A stretch of DNA of 64,000 nt from Bacillota bacterium (lineage in GTDB: Bacteria > Bacteroidota > Bacteroidia > Bacteroidales > Bacteroidaceae), in contig JAMPFD010000004.1 in assembly GCA_023664625.1 (NCBI GenBank), positions 152,368-216,367 on the forward strand. Reading direction: 5' to 3'. The translations under genes and the position numbers were made by a program. The notes under the pieces were generated by a model. The model ran no database searches. It was not told the origin of the DNA and saw only the letters and a program-made list of their open reading frames with translations. Within the stretch, counting starts at the first letter, position 1, and each line of letters opens with the position of its first letter. Of this stretch, positions 17,630 through 26,586 are shown piece by piece.

Positions 17630-19270
17630 TCAGTCCTTCCCAAACATTTTCTTTCTGTCGGCAAATCCGCGGCCGGAGCCTTCACGGCGTGGGCGTGCCG
17701 GTTTCCTGTCACCGTACCCTTTGTCATTGCGACGGCTGCCGTTACGGTCAAAATCCTTACGCTTACCGTTTCCGTCACGGTCAAAACGTCTGCCGTCCCT
17801 GTTCCGGTCGCCACGGGCATCCCTACGGCGGTCACCATCCCTTCCATAAGGCTTGCGGTCACGGTACTCTCCACGGTCACGGCGGTCACGGCGTTCTTCT
17901 CTGCCTAATCTGTGATCAAGAGAATGGAAATGGAAAGAGCGGATATCCTCATCGTCATCCTCCTCACCATTACCGAAGCGGCGAGCCTTATACTGGCGTT
18001 CAAGAGCCTTCTCCCTTTCACGCACGTCATCTCCCCCGAGACCGTCCTTGAAGTCACGGTTTCCTTTCACATATCGTTTTTCGGCATTGTACTTCCTGTC
18101 CTCGTCAGTCTTCACGTCTCCTCCCTCTTTACGGAATTCGGAGAACTTGCCTCCAAAGATTGAATATTTGCGGAACTCACATTCCAAGGAACCGTTATAG
18201 ACAGGAACCTTCTGAGAAGGCTTAAGTCCGATGGCTTCGAAGCATTCTTCCTTGTAAGACAGTATCCATGCTTCATTTCCCTGGAACTGATGCTTCAGCC
18301 GTTCGCCTATCATCTTATATGTACCGAGGAGGTTCTGCGTGGAGATTCTCTCGCCATAAGGAGGATTGGTGACGATTATCGCCGGCTGTTCCGGTTGTTG
18401 GAAATCCTTGAAATCAGCGCACTCCACCTCTATGCACCTTGTCAGTCCCGCAGCCTTCACGTTCTGGCGTGCAGTGTTTACGGCCTTGATGTCGCAGTCG
18501 TAGCCTATGATTTTATGCTCAAACTCACGTTCGTGCGAATCGTCATTATATATCTCGTCAAACAAATCTTTGTCAAAATCCGCCCATTTCTCAAAGGCAT
18601 ACTCCTTGCGGAACAGACCTGGAGCCATGTTCTGCGCTATGAGTGCCGCTTCGACAAGCAACGTGCCGGAGCCGCACATAGGGTCGATGAAGTCCGTCTC
18701 ACCCTTCCATCCGGTCATAAGTATCATGCCTGCCGCAAGAACTTCATTAAGAGGTGCCTCCACCTGCTCCTGGCGATAGCCGCGCCGGTGCAGGGACTCA
18801 CCGGAAGAGTCAAGGGAGAGCGTGCATTCATTCTCCGCAATATGTATGTTAAGTCTGAGGTCAGGGTTTGCCACAGAGATATTGGGACGGTGGCCGTTCC
18901 TCTCTCTGAACTGGTCAACAATGGCATCCTTGACCTTATATGTCACGAAACGAGAGTTACGGAACTCGGCAGAATAAACCACGGAATCCACAGAGAACGT
19001 AGAGCGTTCCGTCATATATTCACTCCAGTCCACGGATTTCACTCCCTCATAGACCTCATCCGCGGAAGCGGCCTTAAACTGCTTTATCGGTTTCAGTATC
19101 CGTATTGCCGTGTGCAACTGAAAATTGGCACGGTACATCATCTCCTTGTCACCTGTGAACGACACCATGCGGCATCCCGTCCGGACATTGCCGGCACCGA
19201 GTTCGGTAAGTTCTTTCGCCAGCACATTTTCAAGACCCATGAAGGTCTTCGCTATCATTTCAAATTCCAT
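17630..19270 (-). CDS. THUMP-domain class I SAM methyltransferase (RlmL/RlmK N-terminal-like) with basic tail
   Basis: A 546-residue protein, probably a 23S rRNA guanine-N2 methyltransferase. The start was set at ATG 19270, giving MEFEMIAKTFMGLENVLAKEL, the normal N terminus; the longer frame adds 50 residues without family features. The THUMP region is at about 50-160. The Rossmann methyltransferase has a SAM site at FIDPMCGSGT (194-203) and catalytic NPPY at 302-305. From about 455 to the end the protein is almost only Arg, Asp, Gly and Lys (repeats like RRDRRDRG and RDGRRFDRDG), a disordered RNA-binding-like tail that E. coli RlmL lacks. The stop is three bases before the S9 peptidase start. 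Confidence 0.9.
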   Translation of the reverse strand: MEFEMIAKTFMGLENVLAKELTELGAGNVRTGCRMVSFTGDKEMMYRANFQLHTAIRILKPIKQFKAASADEVYEGVKSVDWSEYMTERSTFSVDSVVYSAEFRNSRFVTYKVKDAIVDQFRERNGHRPNISVANPDLRLNIHIAENECTLSLDSSGESLHRRGYRQEQVEAPLNEVLAAGMILMTGWKGETDFIDPMCGSGTLLVEAALIAQNMAPGLFRKEYAFEKWADFDKDLFDEIYNDDSHEREFEHKIIGYDCDIKAVNTARQNVKAAGLTRCIEVECADFKDFQQPEQPAIIVTNPPYGERISTQNLLGTYKMIGERLKHQFQGNEAWILSYKEECFEAIGLKPSQKVPVYNGSLECEFRKYSIFGGKFSEFRKEGGDVKTDEDRKYNAEKRYVKGNRDFKDGLGGDDVREREKALERQYKARRFGNGEEDDDEDIRSFHFHSLDHRLGREERRDRRDRGEYRDRKPYGRDGDRRRDARGDRNRDGRRFDRDGNGKRKDFDRNGSRRNDKGYGDRKPARPRREGSGRGFADRKKMFGKD

Positions 19271-19368
19271 ATCTTGTTTGGATGTATTCTTATTCCACCT
19301 GTTTTGCTTTATTCCATATCTCCCGCAGAGCCATTTCCGCCTTGATGAAAAGCCGCGCGCTCCCTTCC

Positions 19369-20250
19369 CTACTTTTTCTGGATAATCATCTCGCCCGGCT
19401 TTGTGCTCTCCGTAACCCATATGTTGCCGCCTATCACCGTACCCTTGCCAATCGTTATGCGGCCGAGAACCGTGGCATTGCTGTACACGATGACGTTATC
19501 TTCCAGGATAGGATGGCGCGGAATACCCTTTATAGGGTTGCCGTCATCGTCCAAAGGGAAACTCTTGGCACCGAGAGTGACACCCTGATAGAGCTTTACA
19601 TTGTTGCCTATGACACACGTGGCACCGATGACGACGCCTGTACCGTGATCGATAGAGAAATGGTGTCCTATCGTCGCACCGGGATGAATGTCAATGCCTG
19701 TCTCCGAATGCGCCATTTCTGTAAGTATACGCGGTATCAGCGGGACTCCCAAGATAAAGAGCTCATGAGCCAGACGATAATTTGTCATGGCACGGATACT
19801 CGGGTAGCACGAGATTATCTCTCCATAATTTTCTGCTGCCGGGTCACCGTTGTACGCAGCCTCGACATCAGTGGCAAGGACGGTCTGAAGTTCCGGAAGT
19901 TTCTCCACTACAGAGATGGCTGTCTCTTCCGCCTTCCTGCGCAGGTTACACAAATCCGGTTCGTCATCAGAGAAGCACAGACCGGCAAGAATCTGGTCGG
20001 CAAGCAGCTCATACAACTGTTGTATGCCTGCTCCTATAGGGTATTTAAGTGAATGGACAAGCACATTTGATTTTCCGAAATATCCCGGAAAGACAATTGC
20101 TCGTGTAAGGTCGACAATCTCTCCAAGCACCTTGCTTGAAGGCAGCGGACGTCCTTCTCTATGCTCGTGATAGAGTTTCCAGAGGGCACTGTTCGTGGAC
20201 AGCTTATCCGCCAGTTCCGCCAATTTCCGGTCTGCAAGTTTAAGAGACAT
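19369..20250 (-). CDS. cysE: Serine O-acetyltransferase
   Basis: A 293-residue cytosolic enzyme making O-acetylserine from serine and acetyl-CoA, the carbon skeleton for cysteine. The C-terminal half is a left-handed beta-helix of hexapeptide repeats (IDIHPGATIGHHFSIDHGTG, VVIGATCVIGNNV), with the catalytic His and Asp in IDHGTG and the conserved GAKSFPLDDDGNPIKG and HPILEDNV segments. The N-terminal helical domain is of the longer EpsC-like type. A TAACTTTG -7 element is at 20344-20351. It is transcribed away from an SLC13 transporter, which might bring in the sulfur source; that link is inference. Confidence 0.93.
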   Translation of the reverse strand: MSLKLADRKLAELADKLSTNSALWKLYHEHREGRPLPSSKVLGEIVDLTRAIVFPGYFGKSNVLVHSLKYPIGAGIQQLYELLADQILAGLCFSDDEPDLCNLRRKAEETAISVVEKLPELQTVLATDVEAAYNGDPAAENYGEIISCYPSIRAMTNYRLAHELFILGVPLIPRILTEMAHSETGIDIHPGATIGHHFSIDHGTGVVIGATCVIGNNVKLYQGVTLGAKSFPLDDDGNPIKGIPRHPILEDNVIVYSNATVLGRITIGKGTVIGGNIWVTESTKPGEMIIQKK

Positions 20251-20343
20251 TGTATCTTGAGTTTATCCGCAAAGTGCACTTCAAGTCTGTTGCCGAGGCA
20301 CATCATTTCCTCGCACGCTGTCAGTTTAGTGCATTTTACGTTG

Positions 20344-20351
20344 CAAAGTTA
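20344..20351 (-). promoter_or_regulatory. -7 element of cysE
   Basis: TAACTTTG on the minus strand, 94 bases upstream of the cysE start. Confidence 0.5.
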
Positions 20352-20606
20352 CTGCTTTTTTCGCTAATTTCAAAACATACACCACCTATTTTTATAAATA
20401 AGTGACCCAAATCAGTTTGACAATATTATACTCCCCTGCCTCCCCTGCGGGCGTATCGGCAGGATTCTGTCCGGGCATCTGCTCCAAAGGCCTTGGCGTA
20501 AAGATGTCAAAAAGGCAGAAGGCATGGATTAAAACACCGCAGGAAAAAGCGGCTTGATTTCCCGGTAATAACAGCCTGACTTCAAAAATCCGTCATACAA
20601 GAAAGC

Positions 20607-20694
20607 GAAAGATAACGGTTCGCAATGCAAAAGGTTACCTTTTAGAAGTCCAAAGGTTACCTTTTGCAACATAAATCGTCACCTTTTACGAAGC
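20607..20694. repeat. 22-bp repeat array 2, without a good terminal hairpin
   Basis: Four 22-bp units start at 20607, 20629, 20651 and 20673. The first is in the opposite orientation (AAAGATAACGGTT); the others carry AAGGTTACCTTTT or CGTCACCTTTT. This is the only array without a strong final hairpin, and it is the one in a divergent promoter region. Confidence 0.75.
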
Positions 20695-20953
20695 AATTCT
20701 CCACTCATTCCATAACACATTGTATATCTGCACTTTCCAATAAGGAAGAATTCTCCGTCCACGCCATACAGGCACATGTATGCCGGAGCGTCACCGACTG
20801 AATGAAAAAACGGTTCTCGTCACTGTCGTTCCTGACTGTTCCCACGGCGAAACATTTTTTCATGAAACATCAGCAACGAATGTCGACATAGCGTAAAAAT
20901 GCTATTAATTCAAAAAACTTCACAAAAAACGGCAGCAATAACAGATTTTTCCT

Positions 20954-20961
20954 TAACTTTG
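20954..20961 (+). promoter_or_regulatory. -7 element of the SLC13 transporter gene
   Basis: TAACTTTG, 35 bases upstream of the ATG at 20997. No clear TTTG is seen at the usual spacing. Confidence 0.55.
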
Positions 20962-20996
20962 CCGCCAAAATCCATAAAATCAACAATTAACAGACC

Positions 20997-22829
20997 ATGA
21001 CAGAAACACTGATTGTGCTCCTTATCACGGTGACAATGTTCGTTTACGGGAAAGTCCGTCCGGACATTGTCGCGTTATGCGCCCTCGTATCATTACGGCT
21101 TCTCGGCATCCTTACCCCGGAGGAAGCGACATCCGGATTCACATCACCTGTAGTGGTGATGATGGTCGGACTGTTTGTCATCGGAGGCGCAATATTGCAG
21201 ACTGGACTGGCAAAGGCCATGAGTCAGCGCATCATCAAGCTTGCTCATGGAAACGACACGGCTCTGTTCCTACTCGTCATCCTCGTCACTGCCATGGTCG
21301 GTGCGTTTGTCAGCAACACAGGCACCGTCGCTCTGATGATGCCTATAGTGGTGAGCATGGCTGCTCATTCTGGCATACAGGCATCACGCCTGCTCATGCC
21401 ACTGGCGTTCGCAAGCAGTCTCGGAGGTATGCTGACGCTTATCGGCACACCGCCGAATCTTGTAATCCAAGAGGCACTTGTTGAACACGGATATGAACCT
21501 TTGGGATTCTTCTCGTTCACACCTGTCGGACTAATCTGCATCTGCATCGGTATCCTCGTCATGTTTCCTCTCAGCAAGCTTTTTCTTTTCAAGAAACAAA
21601 ATGTGGAAAGCCGTCAGGACGGACATGCGAAAACGCTTGAAGAGCTTGCCGACGAGTACAACATAAGTAACGGGGTGAGCCGTTATATTATAACGGCGGG
21701 TTCATCCATAAAGGACAAAACCGTGGCGGAACTTAACCTTCGCAACATCTACGGGCTTTCCATCCTTGAGATAAGAAACGAGAGTAATCTGCGCGGAGGC
21801 CTGATACGCAACGTCACACAGAGTATCGCCACTCCTGAGAAGATACTTGCCGAAGGGGACATCATTTACCTTATGGGCAACAGGGAGAGAATGGAGGAAT
21901 TCGCAAAGAAGACCCGCATAAAGAAGATGGACGGCAAGGGCATGGATTTCTATGACCTCGGTCTGACGGAAATAGTGCTTGTCCCGCAGTCCCACCTTAT
22001 CGGAACGAGTCTCTCCGGCTCCGGTTTCCGTGAGAAATACAACATCAATGTACTCGGAATAAAGCGCAACAAGGACTATATCCTTGACAACCTTGCCGAC
22101 AAGCGTCTGCTAGCGGGCGACGTACTGCTTGTACAGGGAAAATGGAGCAACATTGAAAAACTGGACAATGAGGAAACCGACTGGGTCGTTCTCGGACATC
22201 CCGAGAAGCATGCCCTGCAGGCTACGCTGGACTATAAGGCTCCCCTTGCGGCGGTAATCATGGCGGCAATGGTGGCGGCAATGGTCTTTGACTTCATCCC
22301 CATTCCTCCGTCGACAGCCATAATCACAGCCGGACTGCTGACTGTGCTGACGGGATGCTTCCGCAACATCAACGCGGCATACCGCACAATAAACGTCGAA
22401 AGCATCATACTCATAGCAGCAATGATGCCGATGTCCATCGCCTTGGAAAAGACGGGGACATCGGCACTCATATCACATTCGCTTGTCGAGGCTCTCGGAG
22501 CCATGGGACCTACGGTCCTGCTCTGCGGAATTTATTTCACGACATCACTGCTCACCATGTTTATCAGCAACACGGCTACGGCCGTACTCATGGCTCCGAT
22601 AGCAATGACGTCCGCAATGGAAATCGGTGCAAGCCCTTATCCTTTCCTCTTCGCCGTAACCCTCGGAGCAAGCATGTGCTTCGCCTCACCTTTCTCAACG
22701 CCGCCGAATGCACTTGTAATGCACGCAGGAGGATACAGGTTCAGCGACTATATAAAAGTAGGACTGCCATTGCAGATAATAATAGGCATCGCCATGACTT
22801 TCATCCTGCCTGTCCTTTTCCGGTTCTGA
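20997..22829 (+). CDS. SLC13/DASS-family permease with two RCK_C domains
   Basis: A 610-residue inner-membrane transporter of the divalent anion:sodium symporter superfamily. Two halves of about five membrane segments each contain the family's SNT motifs (VSNTGTVALMMP near 102, ISNTATAVLMAP near 520) and GTPPN (LIGTPPNLVI near 150; STPPNALV near 562). A cytosolic insert between the halves (about 205-385) holds two RCK_C/TrkA_C-like modules (EILAEGDIIYLMG, RLLAGDVLLVQG), which bind ligands in other carriers. This layout is seen in sulfate permeases of the SAC1 type and in carboxylate carriers. Its divergent position to cysE favours sulfate, but the sequence does not prove the substrate. Confidence 0.88.
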   Translation: MTETLIVLLITVTMFVYGKVRPDIVALCALVSLRLLGILTPEEATSGFTSPVVVMMVGLFVIGGAILQTGLAKAMSQRIIKLAHGNDTALFLLVILVTAMVGAFVSNTGTVALMMPIVVSMAAHSGIQASRLLMPLAFASSLGGMLTLIGTPPNLVIQEALVEHGYEPLGFFSFTPVGLICICIGILVMFPLSKLFLFKKQNVESRQDGHAKTLEELADEYNISNGVSRYIITAGSSIKDKTVAELNLRNIYGLSILEIRNESNLRGGLIRNVTQSIATPEKILAEGDIIYLMGNRERMEEFAKKTRIKKMDGKGMDFYDLGLTEIVLVPQSHLIGTSLSGSGFREKYNINVLGIKRNKDYILDNLADKRLLAGDVLLVQGKWSNIEKLDNEETDWVVLGHPEKHALQATLDYKAPLAAVIMAAMVAAMVFDFIPIPPSTAIITAGLLTVLTGCFRNINAAYRTINVESIILIAAMMPMSIALEKTGTSALISHSLVEALGAMGPTVLLCGIYFTTSLLTMFISNTATAVLMAPIAMTSAMEIGASPYPFLFAVTLGASMCFASPFSTPPNALVMHAGGYRFSDYIKVGLPLQIIIGIAMTFILPVLFRF

Positions 22830-22900
22830 CAGAACGACAGGGCAAATAAGCAACTGCGTTTCTGGCAGGTTCTGATTTACGGCAGTTACTCCAAAGCGTC

Positions 22901-23881
22901 TTATCTGCGGCCGCCGCCATTGCCTCCAAAGCCTCCTGTGCTACGGGAACCGCCACCATGGGTGCTGCTGCCGCGGGAACCGTTGCCGACGCTGCTGCCT
23001 GAGCGGACACTTGCTCCGCTTCCCGTTCCACCTGAAGAACGGCTGAAAGAGGAGGTTCCTGCTGACGTGGAACGTGTCACTCCATGGGAGGAGGCGTTTG
23101 ACTTACTGCCGGTTGACACACGGTTGGCACTGCCGGTTGAGAAAGAACGGGACGGTGTATAGGCACTTGTACTGCGGGTGGTGGTACGGGTGGCATCACC
23201 GGCAGTCCTTCTCGTACTGCTTTCGCGTACCCTGTCGGCATCACGGCGATGGCTGCCGCCTGAGGATGTGCCCACGGAATTGGATCCTCCGCGGTTGGAG
23301 TTTCCACGGTTTGTATGGCCTTTCCTTCCCGTAACGTCAGGTCTGTTATGGACATTGCCTGCATTACGGCCTCGCTTGTTGTCAAAACTGACACGCATTC
23401 CACGATGGTGTGTGCCGGAGAATGTCCTGCCATTATACCATGAGCGGCCGCCGTTCCTGTGCCAGGCGTGTCCTCCACGATAGGTTGTGTAGAAGTGCGG
23501 ACGGCCGAAATAGAAGAAATCGTGGCGCGGATAGTGGGCAAAGATGCGGAAATGCCAATAGCCGCTGCCCCAATAGATAGGACGGTAGAAATATTCCAGT
23601 CCGCAGAACGTACGGTACTGCCAGTCGAGCAGGATATACGAGAGGTCAAGATTGCGGCGGCGCCAGTACTCCGAATACACGTCATCAGCAGTCGTTATGG
23701 ACATCAGATAGTCGAGGTTTACCTCGAAAGCCGCTTCATACTGTGACTCGGTAAGGTCAAGTTCGTACGCCATCTTGTCCGTAAGGAACAGGGCTTGTTC
23801 ACGTGCCTGCTCGTAGCTCATGGCACTTGCCGTCATGATTGCGGAAACCATAATGGCAAGGGAGAGGAGAATCTTTTTCAT
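22901..23881 (-). CDS. Secreted protein with Spy-like helical start and Ser/Gly/Arg-rich tail
   Basis: A 326-residue protein of unknown function. The start was set at 23881, giving MKKILLSLAIMVSAIMTASA as signal peptide. A helical domain follows (about 22-80; DKMAYELDLTESQYEAAFEVN), whose LT-x-x-Q pattern recalls Spy/CpxP-type periplasmic sensors. Then comes an aromatic and His-rich stretch (YWGSGYWHFRIFAHYPRHDFFYF), and from about 165 to the end a low-complexity region of Ser, Gly, Thr and Arg (GRR at the end). A TACCTTTG -7 element is at 24011-24018. The tail may be disordered or surface-associated; no function is assigned. It converges with the SLC13 gene 71 bases away. Confidence 0.72.
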   Translation of the reverse strand: MKKILLSLAIMVSAIMTASAMSYEQAREQALFLTDKMAYELDLTESQYEAAFEVNLDYLMSITTADDVYSEYWRRRNLDLSYILLDWQYRTFCGLEYFYRPIYWGSGYWHFRIFAHYPRHDFFYFGRPHFYTTYRGGHAWHRNGGRSWYNGRTFSGTHHRGMRVSFDNKRGRNAGNVHNRPDVTGRKGHTNRGNSNRGGSNSVGTSSGGSHRRDADRVRESSTRRTAGDATRTTTRSTSAYTPSRSFSTGSANRVSTGSKSNASSHGVTRSTSAGTSSFSRSSGGTGSGASVRSGSSVGNGSRGSSTHGGGSRSTGGFGGNGGGRR

Positions 23882-24010
23882 AACAATATATTTTTTTATT
23901 TGTTTCTTTGCCTTTTCCTGCATTTCCCACCATGTCACGATGTCTTTTCCTCTGTCTTTTGCGGAAAAAAGATGTAACCGTACGCTGAGGCATGCGTTCT
24001 ATTTTCAACG

Positions 24011-24018
24011 CAAAGGTA
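24011..24018 (-). promoter_or_regulatory. -7 element of the Ser/Gly/Arg-rich protein gene
   Basis: TACCTTTG on the minus strand, 130 bases upstream of the start at 23881. Confidence 0.5.
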
Positions 24019-24073
24019 GTGAGAAAATGACAGATGTGCAAAGGAGATTTTCCTAATCAAGATGGGAAAATCC

Positions 24074-25096
24074 CTACACATTCGTCAGCAGCCATGTCAT
24101 ATAGGCTGCAAAGCCTAAGGTCAGGACGGCACCCTCCCAGCGCTCCATAGTCTTATTCGTAACGGAGAAAACATACATGGCAAGGGCACTGCCAAAAAGC
24201 GTGGCAAGATCAACGGTGGTGATTCCCATCGGACTTAACGGCACTATGGCTGACGTGAGACCAAGTATAAGCATGATGTTGAACACGCATGAACCGATGA
24301 CATTGCCCAATGCCATTGACGTACTGCCTTTCCAGGCGGCGACTACACTTGTCGCAAGTTCCGGAAGGGACGTGCCGGCACCAAGGATTGTTATGCCTAT
24401 CACAGCCTCGGGAACGTCCAGCCACTGTGCAAGGCGTGTGGCATGGTTGACAAAGAGGTCGGCACCTATAACAAGTTCTGCAAGGCCAAGGATTATCAGA
24501 AATGGTGCACAGGCTCTCAATTTGCCTATTGCCGCACGTACCTTCCCCGCCTTTTTCTCTGCGGATTTCGGCTCTGCTGACCCGGGAGTGGCGGCATTGC
24601 CTGGACCATCTGCATTGCCCGCGGACACGGCCGCCGCCCCATGAACAGACCTTACGCTACGGAGCATGTACCAAAGATACAGCAGAAACATGGCAAACAT
24701 CAGCAGCCCCTCCAGTCGCGACATGGTTCCGTCAACAAGGGAGAATATCAGCAGCAGAGTCGCACCGAAGGCAAAAGGCAGGTCACGGCGTATAGTTGAC
24801 ATCTCAACAGACATGGGGTGTATCACGGCACATACTCCCACAACAAGGAGAACATTGAAGATGTTGCTGCCGACGACATTACCGACTGCCATGTCTGACG
24901 TTCCGTTGAGGGCTGATGCCATTGACACGCAGAATTCCGGCATAGAGGTACCGAAAGCAACGATGGTCAGTCCGATGACCAGCTCCGGCATATTGAACTT
25001 ACGGGCGATATTCACAGCACCTTCCGTGAGGTTGTCCGCACCGCGAAGTACTACGTATATGCCCACAATCATTAATAATATATTTATCAGTTGCAT
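24074..25096 (-). CDS. Calcium/sodium antiporter (CaCA family, YrbG-like)
   Basis: A 340-residue inner-membrane exchanger. It has two inverted Na_Ca_ex repeats of five helices, each with the ion-binding alpha motif: GTSMPEFCVSM near residue 50 and GAGTSLPELATSV near 230, plus GNVVGSNIFNVLLV and GNVIGSCVFNIMLI. The linker (about 150-185) is rich in Ala, Gly and Lys. The family exports calcium in exchange for sodium. Length and topology are normal. It seems to be a single-gene unit. Confidence 0.93.
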   Translation of the reverse strand: MQLINILLMIVGIYVVLRGADNLTEGAVNIARKFNMPELVIGLTIVAFGTSMPEFCVSMASALNGTSDMAVGNVVGSNIFNVLLVVGVCAVIHPMSVEMSTIRRDLPFAFGATLLLIFSLVDGTMSRLEGLLMFAMFLLYLWYMLRSVRSVHGAAAVSAGNADGPGNAATPGSAEPKSAEKKAGKVRAAIGKLRACAPFLIILGLAELVIGADLFVNHATRLAQWLDVPEAVIGITILGAGTSLPELATSVVAAWKGSTSMALGNVIGSCVFNIMLILGLTSAIVPLSPMGITTVDLATLFGSALAMYVFSVTNKTMERWEGAVLTLGFAAYMTWLLTNV

Positions 25097-25270
25097 AAGT
25101 ATGATATTTCAAAATAAGAGGCAGGAGTGCATAATTTCCGTTCCGCAGGATAATGTTTCATAACTTCTCATATTGCAAAAGCACATGTATAAGCCTGTAA
25201 CACATGCAGATCCGGACTACAGGGAACAAAATATCCCCTCCCGGACGGGAAGGGATATAACTGTCAGCGG

Positions 25271-25708
25271 TTACGCTCTGTCATCAACGTTGTCACCTTC
25301 CGTAGGTGCAAGAGACTCTTCAAAATCCGTAACTCCTGCATTTACCAGGATATTATACCACTGGATGAGTTTTTTAATGTCACTGTCGTGAACGCGGTCG
25401 CGGTCGAATGTCGGGAGAATCTCTCCAAAATATTCGCGGAGTTCGGCAGAACTCGCTTTCTTATAGTTCAGGGATGACGGCTTGGAATCTTCTTTCTCAC
25501 CAAGCGACTTCAGCACCTTCCACAGGGCTATGTCCTCGTCATCAGTGTACATTGCTATGTCCGCAAGACTTGTAACACGGTCTTTCGCAAATGCAGGAAT
25601 GCGTCTTTTCGCTGCGTCAAGAGACTCTACAATAAGTGTTCCGTTACCGCGGCTGACAAGGCGGTAAAGACCTGGTTTGCCAGAAATGGCGAGAATTGTT
25701 TCTTTCAT
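25271..25708 (-). CDS. DUF5606-type conserved Bacteroidetes protein
   Basis: A 145-residue cytosolic protein beginning MKETILAISGKPGLYRLVSRG, the recognisable start of the DUF5606 family. It has a small beta-rich N-terminal domain (to about 60) and a helical C-terminal part (ELREYFGEILPTFDRDRVHDSDIKKLIQWYNIL) with an acidic end. The function is unknown. It lies downstream of the nusB-yajC-ybbR-coaE group on the same strand, though 317 bases away with degenerate repeats between. No active-site residues are evident. Confidence 0.8.
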   Translation of the reverse strand: MKETILAISGKPGLYRLVSRGNGTLIVESLDAAKRRIPAFAKDRVTSLADIAMYTDDEDIALWKVLKSLGEKEDSKPSSLNYKKASSAELREYFGEILPTFDRDRVHDSDIKKLIQWYNILVNAGVTDFEESLAPTEGDNVDDRA

Positions 25709-26025
25709 TATCGTCTGTTGTTTTTGTTTATAGTTATTATTTCTTTAATATGTGTTTTTTGTTCTTGCAATGTGCGGATTTTATTATGCTGATATGAGTC
25801 TCTTGCCATAATAATATGCGATCATCATTATACTGACATAAAATTCCTGCCATGGTAATATGTAAGCCTTACTATACTAATCTGAGTTTCTTACTTTGGT
25901 AATGCAAGGCTTTCATAACCTTTATCCGTCTCCGTCTCATTCATTCATGGTGCAGGATTAACGCGGCAAGTATAAAAAAGTAATGTCGGCTCATAGGAAC
26001 GATTCTGTCCTACTGCCGCTCTTCC
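25709..26025. other. Gap with degenerate ~45-bp triplicate repeat
   Basis: No gene. From about 25781 to 25917 three loosely similar stretches of 43-47 bases follow each other, each with a TTATNCTGA or TATACTAAT start and a CCATGGTAATATG-like middle. Confidence 0.4.
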
Positions 26026-26586
26026 TTATTGTTTACGTAACGTTTCCATAAGCACCGCGACCTGGCTGTCGAGATCAGTAATGCCGTCATTGACAATAAT
26101 ATAGTCCGACCGGCGTTCTTTCTCTTCCTGAGGAATCTGACGGTTTATCCATTCCAGTGCTTTCTCACGTGAGATTCCGTCACGCTGCATCACCCTGTCT
26201 ATCCTCACTTCCAAAGGTGCGGAGACACAGACAACTTTATCCACATTATGCCGGAAGTCTGCCTCAAAGAGTATTGCCGACTCCATCCACTGCATTCCCG
26301 AACGCCTGAAATCCTCCGCAACGGCAGGATGGACGATACTGTTGACAACCTTATTGTTCTCTTCCGAAGCGAGAAGGAACTGGGCAAGTACGGCCTTGTC
26401 AAGCCGGCCGTCAGGAAAGACATCCCTGCCTACGGCTTCCGACAGGTGCTGCTGCAATGATTTACAGGAACGCATAAGACGTTTGGCAGAGGCATCACAG
26501 TCGAACACCTCCACACCATATTCTCTTAACTTACGGCAGACGTAGCTCTTTCCGCTGCCGATTCCTCCTGTCAGTGCGTACTTCAT
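26026..26586 (-). CDS. coaE: Dephospho-CoA kinase
   Basis: A 186-residue P-loop kinase that phosphorylates the ribose 3'-OH of dephospho-CoA, the last step of CoA synthesis. It has the Walker A motif GGIGSGKS at residues 7-14, the conserved DCDASAKRLM segment and the lid region (RVMQRDGISREKALEWINRQIPQEEK). Its start overlaps the ybbR stop by four bases (ATGA type), so the two are translationally coupled. The length is slightly short but complete. Confidence 0.95.
   Translation of the reverse strand: MKYALTGGIGSGKSYVCRKLREYGVEVFDCDASAKRLMRSCKSLQQHLSEAVGRDVFPDGRLDKAVLAQFLLASEENNKVVNSIVHPAVAEDFRRSGMQWMESAILFEADFRHNVDKVVCVSAPLEVRIDRVMQRDGISREKALEWINRQIPQEEKERRSDYIIVNDGITDLDSQVAVLMETLRKQ

Larger units (their letters stand above)
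20251..20996. other. Divergent regulatory gap between cysE and the SLC13 gene
   Basis: 746 bases without a gene, containing the promoters of both flanking genes and 22-bp repeat array 2 at 20607-20694. Confidence 0.6.

Noticed and set aside
18290-19345. 351-codon plus-strand frame
   Set aside because: It lies opposite the THUMP methyltransferase gene and has no domain features; a shadow frame.
22844-22890. Further TAAGTAACT-family element between the SLC13 and Ser/Gly/Arg-rich genes
   Set aside because: Only AACTGC and GCAGTT ends match with loose flanks, too short to call against background.
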